Source: a virus | Virus record (IMG/VR): IMGVR_UViG_3300035698_006590 | Location: 1 to 46,591 of that record | DNA length: 46,591 nt | Reading direction: 5' to 3' (one strand) | Shown: positions 21,024 to 28,838 of the stretch, piece after piece | How the letters are laid out: each line of letters begins with the position of its first letter | Numbering within the stretch: position 1 is the first letter of the stretch | Program-made: the position numbers and the translations under genes | The notes under the pieces: model-generated | The model's input: only the letters and a program-made list of their open reading frames with translations | What the model was told of the DNA's origin: nothing | Databases searched by the model: none

Positions 21024-23615
21024 CTAGACCTCTAATAATGTCAACGAATTTACATATTTTATCCTCTCGTGTGAGGTTGGTTGTATTGGTTGTGGGTCAA
21101 TGTAAACCCGCTTATTATCATAAGGCTCTTTCGTAGAGCGCATAACTAATGGGGTCAAACCCTCAGCCCAGCCATCAATAACAAAGATAATGTCAGCAGC
21201 ATCTCTGTAAAGAGGATTCTCAACTGCCTCTAAATCAATGTCGCCGTCCTCCGCCCTGTAGTTAGTCGTGTAGTTGTACTTCACGTCAACTCTCGCTATG
21301 GCTTCAATAACAGCTGCCTTCACGGCAGGGGTAATGTAAGAATCTTCCGTCATCAATCTCAATCTGTATCTAAGTCTCTTCGCGGAAACACTAAACATAT
21401 CGCCAAACAGCAATTCCTGAGAAGGTGATTCGTAGAATGTATTCTCATCCAGGGTAGTCCACGTTGTTTCGTCGTCTATTTTATAATCAAACTCTATTAC
21501 TTGCTCGTCCTCTACGAGGTTCTCGGCGAACAACTTCAAAGAGTTATAGATTTTGTAAACATCAAACAAGTTCGCGTACACATAACCGCTTTCAATAGCG
21601 CCCTCGTGCGTATACATGTGACTCGAATCTTTGGTCGGGTCTACTGTAGCCGATGGGAAGCATAGGGTTAGTATGTCTCCTCCCACATACGCCATCATCC
21701 TGTCTGGGGCAGAGCCAGGTACTGTTTGGAAGTGCATATCTAATATGCGCTCGCCCTCCGTGTATCCCCTAAACACCTCGTACCAAGACTCGCCGCCATC
21801 ACAAGCCATTATAGAGCTGTAATTAGAGCTCCCTCCATCAACCGAAGCATAGAATTCTCCAGGTCTACCCAACATTGAGGAAACTAAGCCCTGCCTGTTA
21901 GCTGGCAGACCCTCGTTTCTGTTCATACCAATATCATCAAGAGAGGATTCGTAGTATCTCTCAATACCACTGCCAAGAGTAAAGAATAAGAACACATTGT
22001 GGATTAGAGTAGCAGAGCCGTTATTATCATCCATCATAGTAGCCATCTCTTCAAGAGGAATTTTTATAGGAACATCGTCATCTAAGTAGAAAGCAATTCC
22101 CTCTCTCATAACCCATAGTGTGTTTTCTGTACCGTACTCCTCTAAATTTGTTATCTGCCCGTAATTATCTTTGAATTCGGTGTTTGTACCGAATACGAGG
22201 TCAGTTCCCCAAGCCTTCGAGTCTGACTCGTCAACATACGGAACGCTTCCATTCACACCTCTCCATACTGAGTATCCATCAGTCCCGTTGAAGACAGCAC
22301 ATAGATAGTCTGCTTTATTAGTTCCGTCATCAGCCCACGCGTATCCACCTGAGTCGTATTTCCCCCTCCTTATATTATCAGCATCGCCTACTGCGAAATA
22401 CATTATGTTGTTGTGGACGAGAACATTGTTAATTGGGTCTGTTATTCCATGTCCAGCTACTACCTCCCACGTGTCTGCGCCTAATATCACGTACTCTGTT
22501 GTCGTATCGTGTGTTATTGTCCAAGCTTCCGATAAAGTTAGCGCAGTACCTGTGTTTGAGTCTATTGTGCGCCACCTTTGGGGCTCGTTCATACCAAGAC
22601 CAGATATAATAGTGACGACTGCCCCTGCGAATTGGTCTGTTTCCCATGATTTTGTCCCATCCACTAATGTCGAGAGTGCGCCTGTGTTCGCGTCGGCAAA
22701 TCCCCTGTCACCGTTTATATAAATAGCAGGAGCTCCAGACGAACTTGATAGAATCACATAGTCAGCTCTTCTATACTTGAAGAATATCGGACTATATTGT
22801 GTTATAACCTCGGCTACATAATAATACATCTGGTCTGTCAGTACAGTCCACGAGCTTTCGCTTTCCGACCTATATGTCGTAGAGCCAGAATAACTATTAT
22901 CCATCCCAACCAGCCAACAATTATTACCATCACCGTCTGCCGCCCACACCTTCACCCAGTAATCTGTAGTGGCAGTAAGAGATGATGAGGTTATCGTTGC
23001 CCTTAACTTGATTGCTAGAATATCGTCAATGTCGTCCGTATCAAATGAGGTTGAGTCTATTTCCGTTCCAGGCACACCAGCGTTATCGTTGAACAGACCC
23101 ACGTATAGGTCACCCTCTGGAGTTCCTCTCCTTTTTATTTCGAGATAAATATTTACAGCGTCGTAGTTCTCAGCAGCCGTAAACTTCACTGCCGTATACG
23201 CGTTCCCTCCGTGAAGCCCGACCCAGGATAACCCAGTATCCTCATTCTGATGTATGTCCCCTTTTCTTATCCCAGAATGCATTCTCTCTAAAGCACCAAG
23301 AACAAACTTATCTCCAAGGTTTATCGTCCTAAAATTATCAAAGAAGCTTTCTCTATCTGTATCAAGGTCATCTTCGCCCCTGCCGTTAGCCCACGAGCTC
23401 TGAGCAATGGAGAACCAAGGCTCTTCAAGGTCAGAGTACGTCAAACTACCCTGTGAAGTTTTCAAAGCTGTTCTGTTCACGGGGTTTCGTTTTAGAGCAT
23501 TGGCATCTATGTTTCCGTCTCTCTTACACAGATTTAATCCTATCGTTGTCTCGCCATCAGACAGAGACATATGATGCGAAGGTCTTGCTAAACCAAACCC
23601 TACCTGTACATCCAT
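21024..23615 (-). CDS. Large beta-rich tail protein, nozzle-like (863 aa)
   Basis: The position after the connector-like gene and the size suit the tail tubular protein B/nozzle of podoviruses. An internal sandwich-type domain (about 115-265: ENYDAVNIYLEIKRRGTPEGDLYVGLFND) resembles carbohydrate-binding modules. Blade-like repeats with NNVLVHNNIMYFAVGDADNI and LWVMREGIAFYLDD follow (about 385-660), as in beta-propellers. Then a structural C-terminal part. SD AGGAG lies 7 nt upstream. The fold is inferred from composition only. Confidence 0.65.
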   Translation of the reverse strand: MDVQVGFGLARPSHHMSLSDGETTIGLNLCKRDGNIDANALKRNPVNRTALKTSQGSLTYSDLEEPWFSIAQSSWANGRGEDDLDTDRESFFDNFRTINLGDKFVLGALERMHSGIRKGDIHQNEDTGLSWVGLHGGNAYTAVKFTAAENYDAVNIYLEIKRRGTPEGDLYVGLFNDNAGVPGTEIDSTSFDTDDIDDILAIKLRATITSSSLTATTDYWVKVWAADGDGNNCWLVGMDNSYSGSTTYRSESESSWTVLTDQMYYYVAEVITQYSPIFFKYRRADYVILSSSSGAPAIYINGDRGFADANTGALSTLVDGTKSWETDQFAGAVVTIISGLGMNEPQRWRTIDSNTGTALTLSEAWTITHDTTTEYVILGADTWEVVAGHGITDPINNVLVHNNIMYFAVGDADNIRRGKYDSGGYAWADDGTNKADYLCAVFNGTDGYSVWRGVNGSVPYVDESDSKAWGTDLVFGTNTEFKDNYGQITNLEEYGTENTLWVMREGIAFYLDDDVPIKIPLEEMATMMDDNNGSATLIHNVFLFFTLGSGIERYYESSLDDIGMNRNEGLPANRQGLVSSMLGRPGEFYASVDGGSSNYSSIMACDGGESWYEVFRGYTEGERILDMHFQTVPGSAPDRMMAYVGGDILTLCFPSATVDPTKDSSHMYTHEGAIESGYVYANLFDVYKIYNSLKLFAENLVEDEQVIEFDYKIDDETTWTTLDENTFYESPSQELLFGDMFSVSAKRLRYRLRLMTEDSYITPAVKAAVIEAIARVDVKYNYTTNYRAEDGDIDLEAVENPLYRDAADIIFVIDGWAEGLTPLVMRSTKEPYDNKRVYIDPQPIQPTSHERIKYVNSLTLLEV

Positions 23616-23617
23616 CG

Positions 23618-24751
23618 TTAGCTCCTCAACATAGGCGTCCTAGCCATATCCCTTGTAACTCTACCTTGCACCCTTATTCGCTCCATAGCCTCGTTCTGTA
23701 CTGCCTCGTTCATAAGTTGAACCCTGTGCGGGTCAGCTTCACCGTACTGAGAATAATAGCTCCGATAAAGATTCACTGTGGCAGCCCACTTCAACCATCT
23801 GTCGTCAATCTCTGTATCAATCCCATCATCGTCATCAACTAATTCGGGGTGAGTTCCAATATACCAAAGCCTTATCTTCATATCGTCCGTAGCGGGCTCT
23901 TTGCCAGCCTTGAAATAAATGTAACCGCTGTGCTCGTCCCAATACCACTGCTCCTTATAATCATAAGGCGAATCATCGGACTGAGCAACTTCAAACCTCC
24001 TTACGTTGAAAACATCATCTGGCAGGGTATAAATCTGCGCGTCGGAATCCGTTTCCAGGGTTTCGTCGTGTTGTAGGTAATCCCCAAAATCGAGTAAAGC
24101 TGTGTTTATAGCAGAAACAATATCTTCTTTGCTAAATAAGTGGGGGACTGCTGCGTATCTGTCAGCTCCCGCAATAGTGTATGTTAGCGCGTCGAACGTG
24201 AATACTCCCTCTGCGTATGAAGTTATAGTTCTCATCTCCCCAACATTAGTACCAGAGAGCATAATAATGAACCCCCCATCCCATGTTTCCGCTGGCTCTA
24301 ATCTTCTCTTCGCGTCTGTAAGGGTTGTTGTACTGCCCGCAGTAGCCAGCCCCTCTCGTACTCCGCCAAGTATCTTTGCTACTTGCAAAACAAGACCAGA
24401 GAGACTTCTCGAACTACCAGGAGTAGCGTCAGCTGGAACAGACGCGGATTCGTTCTCTTGAAGAACGTATAAATCCTCAAATACTGGCAGTGCACCAGAC
24501 ACATGCACCGCGAGCCTTAGTAAACCAGGGGTATTTGTATCTGTTACATCCAAACTACAGGTGTAATACCCCAAAGAGTCGTTTACTGGGGCAGTTCCCT
24601 CATGTTTACTAGCTAAAGCGCCACCATTCTTCGATAGTTTGACATCCGTATACGCTATTGTTAAGCCATTCTCAGCCGTATAACCGTCAGTTTCATCGAG
24701 AAAAGCGCCTATTATAATGTCTATAGCTGTGTTCTGTTTTATTGTTATCAT
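23618..24751 (-). CDS. Head-tail connector/adaptor-like protein (377 aa)
   Basis: The N-terminal ~120 residues form an Ig-like or BppU-like sandwich (ITIKQNTAIDIIIGAFLDETDGY). A Pro/Ala linker leads to a C-terminal domain (about 205-377) with EDIVSAINTALLDFGDYLQ, IYTLPDDVFNVRRFEVAQ, IYFKAGKEP and RWLKWAATVNLYRSYYSQYGEADPHRVQLMNEAV. That order is typical of podoviral tail tubular protein A and head-completion adaptors. It joins the portal to the tail nozzle. Coupled by TAATG to the gene before it. Confidence 0.65.
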   Translation of the reverse strand: MITIKQNTAIDIIIGAFLDETDGYTAENGLTIAYTDVKLSKNGGALASKHEGTAPVNDSLGYYTCSLDVTDTNTPGLLRLAVHVSGALPVFEDLYVLQENESASVPADATPGSSRSLSGLVLQVAKILGGVREGLATAGSTTTLTDAKRRLEPAETWDGGFIIMLSGTNVGEMRTITSYAEGVFTFDALTYTIAGADRYAAVPHLFSKEDIVSAINTALLDFGDYLQHDETLETDSDAQIYTLPDDVFNVRRFEVAQSDDSPYDYKEQWYWDEHSGYIYFKAGKEPATDDMKIRLWYIGTHPELVDDDDGIDTEIDDRWLKWAATVNLYRSYYSQYGEADPHRVQLMNEAVQNEAMERIRVQGRVTRDMARTPMLRS

Positions 24752-25719
24752 TATTTCTTTGTCCTTTTCGCTCTGTATTTGTATACTTTGTTCGCGATAT
24801 AAGTCAGTATATGGTCGGTTACTACACTACCTGTGCTAGTAAGTGTGCCAGCAAGCGACTTGAACATCTTCTTAGATATACTGCCAGAGCTGGTAATAGT
24901 ACCAGCAAGCGACTTAAATATCTTTCTGCTCATAGCGCCAGCCGAAGTCAAAACCCCAGATAACGATACTGATGTCTTTTTTACAACTACGCCAGCAAAT
25001 GACAATATACCAGAAAGGTTTTTCTTTGCCTTCTTCGTGATTGCTCCAGCGCTAGTCAGTACACCTGCAAGTGAAAGCGTCGTTGACCAAGACCCTATCC
25101 TAGAGTCATCGTCTCTTCTAATAACAAAATCATCAACGTAATAAGTACCATAAGTCCCTGCGTCTAAATTATTACAATCTATCGCGTAATATGCGATAGC
25201 TTCTAGGTCAGAATCTACCGTGCTTTCATCTACTTCTAGTACATTATCTAACCAACATTTTATAATGCCATCATTTTGCCCGACTCCTGTTGAAGCCTTC
25301 CAATAAGTCTCAATACAATGGGGTTCATCAGTAATGATAAATGACTCCTCAAAATCCCATGCGCCATCTACAGCGTCTCTGACTACGAGATAATAATAAG
25401 GGTCTTCGCGGTGAATATATAAATAATGGACGCCATCCCACGCCTCGTTATAAGTGCTGAATATAACAAACTCGCCTCCATCAGCCATTGTTAGCGAATT
25501 AATATCTATATAAAAGCGAAAACTCACCTCGCTCTGGTCTGAATCAGAGAACCTACCAGTATACATTCTCGTTGTGTCATCAATTACAAAACTCAAACCG
25601 TATGTGCCGTGAAGTGCGGCGGCTTCGGTTACTGCTAAATCACCACCATCTATTACTTGTTCGTCCCAATCAACAGAAAAGCCACCGGTTTCAAAATCAT
25701 CAGACATTAACTCAGCCAC
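24751..25719 (-). CDS. Virion protein with lectin-like domain and 18-residue repeats (322 aa)
   Basis: Residues about 5-205 look like a concanavalin/laminin-G-type jelly roll (DDFETGGFSVDWDEQ; VSFRFYIDINSL; YYVDDFVIRRDD at the end). Residues 216-305 hold five 18-residue tandem repeats of the form S-L-(A/S)-G-x-(L/I)-(T/S)-x-x-G-x-x-x-K-K, and the end is strongly basic (YKYRAKRTKK). GTG start at 25719 with GAGG. It may be a side-fibre or decoration protein that binds glycans. Confidence 0.6.
   Translation of the reverse strand: MAELMSDDFETGGFSVDWDEQVIDGGDLAVTEAAALHGTYGLSFVIDDTTRMYTGRFSDSDQSEVSFRFYIDINSLTMADGGEFVIFSTYNEAWDGVHYLYIHREDPYYYLVVRDAVDGAWDFEESFIITDEPHCIETYWKASTGVGQNDGIIKCWLDNVLEVDESTVDSDLEAIAYYAIDCNNLDAGTYGTYYVDDFVIRRDDDSRIGSWSTTLSLAGVLTSAGAITKKAKKNLSGILSFAGVVVKKTSVSLSGVLTSAGAMSRKIFKSLAGTITSSGSISKKMFKSLAGTLTSTGSVVTDHILTYIANKVYKYRAKRTKK
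24805..25074 (-). repeat. Five 54-bp tandem coding repeats
   Basis: Each unit codes for 18 residues such as SLAGVLTSAGAITKKAKK. The DNA copies are diverged except at TSxG and SLxG, so the duplication is old or selected. Repeat number may vary between relatives. Confidence 0.85.
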
Positions 25720-25981
25720 GGATTACCTCTTTAGGTTCGGTTATGTCAGGTGGATAATTCCACCAATCCTTTTCTACTTTCGCCCCCTTCTTAACAACCA
25801 TAACCTTTACTCGTTTAGGATTCTTCATACTCAAATCAATATACTTATAGAGATAAACATCATGCCCACCTTTTTCAATAGACGAGTCTGATGTTATTTC
25901 TATATCAGTCAGCGCCTCTTTTGGGAGGTCAGTAAAACTAACCTCAACACCCGTTTCTGTTCGTTTAATACCCTTTATCAT
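25712..25981 (-). CDS. Small virion-module protein (89 aa)
   Basis: Basic protein with MIKGIKRTETGVEVSFTDLPKEAL at the start and VYLYKYIDLSMKNPKRVKVMVVKKG in the middle. It looks beta-rich and ends in a short Pro-rich tail. Overlaps the next gene by 8 bases and shares TAATG with the previous one. It could be a minor tail or head-completion protein; not identified. Confidence 0.55.
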   Translation of the reverse strand: MIKGIKRTETGVEVSFTDLPKEALTDIEITSDSSIEKGGHDVYLYKYIDLSMKNPKRVKVMVVKKGAKVEKDWWNYPPDITEPKEVIRG

Positions 25982-26598
25982 TATCCGCCAACTGACACTG
26001 TAAACTCGTAACTGAATTCGATTTGGTCTGTGTTTTCTACGTTTATAGCAGAGAATACATGCCTATCGAGTAGTGTTCCACCCGTTACAATACTGAACAA
26101 CCCGTGTTCAGTGATTGCTTTTACGCTTGTGTAGGTAATCGTGGCTACAGATTTGTAGATATTGGCGCTTGCGCCTTCTATCTGTGTACCAGTCGCCCTT
26201 GATTCACCATCAGTCGTTTCGATATCGGTATCTCCGACAACAGCGGCAGTCGTACCTACGCCAGAGTCGTGAAACTTGAAATCGCCAAATACAGAAGTTT
26301 CTGTCTGCATCTGGTCGACCAGAAAGTTTACGAACGCAGTGGTTACTACCCCATGAGATATTACCCCATAGTCAATCACTTGCCCACTATGCTTCAGTTT
26401 GGCGCTCAGTCTGCCAGTAGTTGAAAGAACGTTCGTCTTCCTTGAAAAGAACTGCATCACGTAGTATGAAATCACGTTACGCAGATAGCTGAGGCTGAGT
26501 ATATTTTTTATTTTCCATATGAAAGGAGCTTTCACGTAGCCTTTTATCAGCTTCGCTTTTAGTCTACCCTTCATTTTTAATCGGCTTTTGAGTTTCAT
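25981..26598 (-). CDS. Hypothetical structural protein (205 aa)
   Basis: A basic N-terminus (MKLKSRLKMKGRLKAKLIKGYVK) and an amphipathic section to about residue 60. Then a Gly/Thr/Ser-rich beta region (FGDFKFHDSGVGTTAAVVGDTDIETTDGESRATGTQ, about 105-140; TYTSVKAITEHGLFSIVTGGTLLDRHVF) that resembles phage tail-associated or tail-tip beta-sandwich proteins. SD GAGGAAAT. It follows the decoration-like gene after a strong hairpin (26620-26641). Confidence 0.6.
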   Translation of the reverse strand: MKLKSRLKMKGRLKAKLIKGYVKAPFIWKIKNILSLSYLRNVISYYVMQFFSRKTNVLSTTGRLSAKLKHSGQVIDYGVISHGVVTTAFVNFLVDQMQTETSVFGDFKFHDSGVGTTAAVVGDTDIETTDGESRATGTQIEGASANIYKSVATITYTSVKAITEHGLFSIVTGGTLLDRHVFSAINVENTDQIEFSYEFTVSVGG

Positions 26599-26619
26599 AT
26601 TTCCTCTGTTATAAAGATT

Positions 26620-26641
26620 GGGGGAGCTGTTACGCTCCCCC
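26620..26641 (-). terminator. Hairpin after the capsid/decoration genes (partial terminator)
   Basis: GGGGGAGC and GCTCCCCC with a 6-nt loop, then AATCTTTATAA. The stem is very stable but the T-run is weak. It would lower transcription into tail genes relative to capsid genes. Confidence 0.6.
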
Positions 26642-26660
26642 TAATCAGTCTAATACTTGT

Positions 26661-27011
26661 TTAGAACTTGTCGTATCTGCCTGCGGGCACTACGTCTATT
26701 GCCATCGTAAACGATGGGGTTGTTCCTGCAATAGTAGCGTAATATCTGCGGTAACGAGCATCGGATTTCCCTGTAACATATGAAATCCCAGTTCCCGTAA
26801 CCTGTGCAAAGTTGAGGAAGTCTCTCCAAGTTGAATTGTCATCAGATTCTTGGATTTTTACGTCCAAAAGTTCTGTACCACCAGTTGAGGCAGTCACCGT
26901 AAGGCGATACGTCAACGGTTGTAAGTCCCTGCCGCCAAAGTCTACTCCAGTGGCGTTAGTCACTGTAGAGTTCTTAGTAGAAGAGGCTAATAGTTTTAAA
27001 TTTGCATCCAT
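26661..27011 (-). CDS. Capsid decoration-like protein (116 aa)
   Basis: Start at 27011 with AAGGAGG. Beta-rich (LTYRLTVTASTGGTELLDVKIQESDDNSTWRDF; YRRYYATIAGTTPSFTMAIDVVPAG), like head-decoration or capsid-cement proteins often encoded right after the major capsid gene. No catalytic motif. The role is taken from position and fold pattern. Confidence 0.65.
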   Translation of the reverse strand: MDANLKLLASSTKNSTVTNATGVDFGGRDLQPLTYRLTVTASTGGTELLDVKIQESDDNSTWRDFLNFAQVTGTGISYVTGKSDARYRRYYATIAGTTPSFTMAIDVVPAGRYDKF

Positions 27012-27022
27012 TGTATGCCTCC

Positions 27023-28000
27023 TTATTCGGCAGCTTGAATATTGTATATGCGTGCCATAGAGCGAGGATTGTAGAAATAAATACCGCAACCCCAATCTAT
27101 GATACTTCGGTACGAAACGCCATTTTCTAGCAGCCCAATGTCCTCAGCGTTCACGCTGTCAAACTGCCAACCCTTTAAGAATGGGTCGCCGAGTTTCAAG
27201 GCGTAGATGCTGGTAAAGGTTGCGCCAGTGATGGCTGTACCGTTAGCTAATTCGGTGTTAGGCATAATAAGCGTGCTTTGGTCTTTCTTTACACCGATGT
27301 CTACGATTTTTGGTCCACCTTCGCCGAATGTCGGCAAGCTTCGTCCAAATGAATCTTTGGTCGTCGCCCAGTAACCCCTAGCCCTTAGAGCTGAGAGTAA
27401 TCGTAAGTAGGTCGTGGAATTCATAAGCAAAACGTCTGCTTTATGTCCGTCTACTGTATGTATTAATTCTTCAAGCAAGTCAACTATTTTTATCTGAGCT
27501 GCGAGTAAATCAGCAGGTGTTCCATGTGATAAGTCCGCTCCACCAGCGTCGATAGATTGAGCAGCGTCTAAATCGTTTATGAGGCGATAGTGTATGCCAG
27601 TCATTTCTTTCAGGTTGGTTTCAGGATTACCGTTAATGAACATGTCGTTGAACTTGTATGCCATTGAGGTAACAAACATCTCTGTCTGTAACGCTCGTTG
27701 GTTCACTACTTGGTTTTTGGCTTTGATGTATTCTTTGGGAACGTCGATGTAACCACCGAGGAAGGATACTCTCTCCTGTAGGTTCTCTGTGATTCCTTTT
27801 GATTCTGTGTAAGCTTCACCAATCTCGCGTGCCGTAATCGTAGGTAGTGATTTCGTGCGCAACATTTCGATATTCAGCGTTCCTGGGGTCTCAAAAGCGA
27901 GAGTGTCCAGCATGAACGATTCACGTCGGAAAATGTCGATAACCGCTTTCTTAAGCGGTTGAGTCGCTAAGCGACTGAAATCTGCGAGTGTGTAACTCAT
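27023..28000 (-). CDS. Major capsid protein (325 aa)
   Basis: HK97-like major head protein by pattern and setting. It follows the scaffold and precedes the decoration gene. It has an N-terminal helical stretch, then ITENLQERVSFLGGYIDVPKEYIKAKNQVVNQRALQTEMF (an elongated loop-like element, about 68-107), FINGNPETNLKEMTGI, and A-domain-like TTYLRLLSALRARGYW (about 197-212). It ends with SYRSIIDWGCGIYFYNPRSMARIYNI, typical of this group of uncultured-phage capsids. No protease cleavage site is evident. It has the strong scaffold promoter upstream (28810). Confidence 0.85.
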   Translation of the reverse strand: MSYTLADFSRLATQPLKKAVIDIFRRESFMLDTLAFETPGTLNIEMLRTKSLPTITAREIGEAYTESKGITENLQERVSFLGGYIDVPKEYIKAKNQVVNQRALQTEMFVTSMAYKFNDMFINGNPETNLKEMTGIHYRLINDLDAAQSIDAGGADLSHGTPADLLAAQIKIVDLLEELIHTVDGHKADVLLMNSTTYLRLLSALRARGYWATTKDSFGRSLPTFGEGGPKIVDIGVKKDQSTLIMPNTELANGTAITGATFTSIYALKLGDPFLKGWQFDSVNAEDIGLLENGVSYRSIIDWGCGIYFYNPRSMARIYNIQAAE

Positions 28001-28023
28001 AGTTTATCTCCGTTTATTATATT

Positions 28024-28785
28024 TTATTTGTCTTGCCCTGGTATTGGAAATGCTTTTCTGAGCAAATCCCCAGGTGTCATGTTTTTCATGGCGTCTGGTG
28101 AACTACCAATCTGTAAAAGAGGTAATCTACCTTTAGCGCCAGATACGGAGTCTTTATCGGATTGTCCTTTTCCAGCCTTAGCTTTCAGAGCAGATTCTAT
28201 TTCTTCCAAAACTTTCAAATGGTCGGGCTGACTGAAATTGACTGTTTTCAATTCTTCGTCGTCATCGTACAGCCGCGTTCTATACTCTAACTCTAGCTCT
28301 TGTACTCTGGCAGCAAATTCACGCTTGGCTTTATCTGAAGGGATAAACGTATCGCTCTTCTCAGCGTCTACATCTCCCTCCGGGCTGTTAAGAACCTCTT
28401 CTCGAACGCTACCTTCGAGCACAGTCTTTTCCTTGTCGGTCAAGTCGCGCCCTATGGTTAACTTCGTCCGAGCTTCACTGTCCTTTATCAGCTCTTTTAC
28501 CCTAGCTTCCGATTTGTCGCTCATGCTCTGGAATCGTTGCAAGCCTTTTGTTACTTCTCTTGAAACAATCTCCGAAACCTTCGCTTCTGTCAAAATTTCT
28601 TGTTTTTTGTCTTCTCCTGATACGTCTTCCTTAGATTCTTGACCTTTACCCTGCTCTTCAGTAGAAGTCTGCTTTTCAGCATCCTTGCCTGAAGGTGGCG
28701 TGTAAATGTCGTCAAGTTTCTTAGAAAGGTCTACGGTTTTCTCATCCGCTGCACCAGAATTAGCTTTTACATTATCTTCTGTCAT
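28024..28785 (-). CDS. Scaffold protein (253 aa)
   Basis: Start at 28785 with GGAGG. Highly charged and helical, Glu/Lys/Asp-rich, with low hydrophobicity until a coiled-coil-like middle (QFQSMSDKSEARVKELIKDSEARTKL region, about 90-130) and an LRKAFPIPGQDK end. It precedes the capsid gene and has no enzyme motif, the usual profile of an internal assembly scaffold. A leftward promoter (28810-28838) ends just before it. Confidence 0.78.
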   Translation of the reverse strand: MTEDNVKANSGAADEKTVDLSKKLDDIYTPPSGKDAEKQTSTEEQGKGQESKEDVSGEDKKQEILTEAKVSEIVSREVTKGLQRFQSMSDKSEARVKELIKDSEARTKLTIGRDLTDKEKTVLEGSVREEVLNSPEGDVDAEKSDTFIPSDKAKREFAARVQELELEYRTRLYDDDEELKTVNFSQPDHLKVLEEIESALKAKAGKGQSDKDSVSGAKGRLPLLQIGSSPDAMKNMTPGDLLRKAFPIPGQDK

Positions 28786-28809
28786 TACAAAACCTCCATA
28801 ATTAGGACA

Positions 28810-28838
28810 ATTATAGTACAAATTGTCTTATTTTACAA
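28810..28838 (-). promoter_or_regulatory. Leftward promoter for scaffold and capsid genes
   Basis: TTGTAA, a 17-nt spacer and TATAAT on the minus strand. GACAAT and ATTGTC flank the -10 as an inverted repeat (ACAATT-TGTACT type), a possible operator. It gives capsid genes extra transcripts over the giant gene upstream. Confidence 0.7.

Noticed and set aside
27023-28000. Shared AYTLADF/SYTLADF start of the capsid protein and the 13450-14031 protein
   Set aside because: The similarity ends after about seven residues, so it is probably chance.
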